Assembly (NCBI GenBank): GCA_027018975.1
Contig: JALUXN010000296.1
Location: 1-6,245, forward strand
Length of the DNA: 6,245 nucleotides
Reading direction: 5' to 3'
Source: Mariprofundaceae bacterium
GTDB taxonomy: Bacteria; Pseudomonadota; Zetaproteobacteria; Mariprofundales; Mariprofundaceae
Under the pieces are notes generated by a model. That model did not search any database and had not been told where the DNA came from. It saw only the letters and a list, made by a program, of their open reading frames with translations. The position numbers were made by a program, and so were the translations under genes. Below are positions 5,802 through 6,245 of this stretch, piece after piece; positions within the stretch are counted from its first letter, which is position 1; the number at the start of each line of letters is the position of its first letter.

Positions 5802-6245
5802 GATCTCCTCCCTGATCTGTTTTGCTCGTTTGGTGGTCGCTGTTGTTGGCGGCGGGGCGTGGCAACATATCGCCCCAGTCGCTGCGCTGCTGCATGGTTT
5901 GACGGCTCTGCTCGCTGATCAGCGGCGTATCGACCGCCTGCCAGCCGCCGCCAAGCGCCAGATAGGTGGCGACAAGGCTGCGGGCGGCGGTGACGCGGGT
6001 CTGAATCAGCGCCTGCTGCTGGGTGAAGAGTGCCTTTTGTGCGTCCAGTACGCGCTGGTAGTCGGAAAATCCCTCTTTGTAACGGAACAGCGACAGGGTG
6101 TTGGAGCGCTTGGCCGAGGCGACGGTCTGGCGGCGGATTGCGCTCTGGCGGCGGGCGGCGTTGTAGGCGGCCATGGCATCTTCGACTTCGCGCGCAGCTT
6201 GAATCACCGTCTCGCGATACTGCACCAGCAGCTGCTGCAGGCGCG
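5785..6245 (-). CDS. Outer-membrane efflux protein (NodT/OprM-like), C-terminal part only
   Basis: The frame is open through the right window edge, so only the last 152 residues are seen; the N-terminus and any lipobox lie outside. The apparent GTG start at 6223-6225 is internal, since LQQLL continues in frame before it. Family features of the second OEP repeat are clear: YRETVIQAAREVEDAM (residues 9-24 of the visible part), a helix, then RYKEGFSDYQRVLDAQ (54-69), a long Gln/Ala helix, and YLALGGGWQ (94-102). The last motif is typical of NodT-type RND outer-membrane subunits. A polar tail of about 50 residues follows, including SDWGDMLP, then an Asp/Gly-rich end. Being first of three overlapping genes with an adaptor and a DUF2955 protein, it is presumably the channel of that exporter, distinct from the TolC-like channel of the plus-strand operon. 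Confidence 0.88.
   Translation of the reverse strand, partial: RLQQLLVQYRETVIQAAREVEDAMAAYNAARRQSAIRRQTVASAKRSNTLSLFRYKEGFSDYQRVLDAQKALFTQQQALIQTRVTAARSLVATYLALGGGWQAVDTPLISEQSRQTMQQRSDWGDMLPRPAANNSDHQTSKTDQGGDHDGAE
5805..5812 (-). promoter_or_regulatory. Shine-Dalgarno of the HlyD-type gene
   Basis: Read on the minus strand this is GGGAGGAG, its GGAGG core five bases before ATG 5801. It lies inside the 3' coding end of the outer-membrane protein gene and fixes the start that gives a 17-base gene overlap. Confidence 0.75.

Noticed and set aside
5217..5918. 233-codon plus-strand ORF over the HlyD-type gene
   Set aside because: Composition is that of a shadow frame (rich in Arg, Gly, Ala), it has no motif, and the opposite strand encodes a textbook adaptor.

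Overview
The window looks like an ordinary Gram-negative chromosome segment, probably from a gammaproteobacterium or a close relative. The evidence is envelope-spanning efflux machinery on both strands, a G+C content I judge by eye at around 60%, strong use of GAT for Asp, and very frequent GATC sites. I cannot name the genus. Nearly every base is coding, and the genes form two convergent operons. No mobile element, tRNA, rRNA or CRISPR array is visible.

Plus strand, 1-3614: the C-terminal three quarters of an RND-family (HAE1-type) drug/proton antiporter, cut by the left window edge, is followed through a TGATG stop/start overlap by a TolC-like outer-membrane channel with a signal peptide. 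With a periplasmic adaptor, presumably encoded upstream of the window, they would form a proton-driven tripartite exporter.

Minus strand, read from 6245 down to 3779: the C-terminal end of a second outer-membrane efflux protein (NodT-like), cut by the right window edge, then a HlyD/EmrA/AaeA-type membrane fusion protein, then a polytopic inner-membrane protein of the DUF2955 (FUSC/AaeB-like) type. The reading frames overlap by 17 and 11 bases. This looks like a second, self-contained tripartite exporter built around a poorly characterised inner-membrane component.

The operons meet tail to tail in a 164-base gap (3615-3778). The most unusual signal lies there: a 117-base interrupted palindrome at 3696-3812. 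It can fold into one long hairpin of about 46 pairs, and it takes in the last ten codons and the stop codon of the DUF2955 gene. Four of its non-Watson-Crick pairs are G-U in plus-strand RNA but A-C in minus-strand RNA, which hints that the plus-strand transcript is the structured one. The same gap holds a 43-codon ORF with a plausible ribosome binding site. Operon promoters must lie outside the window, and no classical hairpin-plus-T-run terminator is visible.
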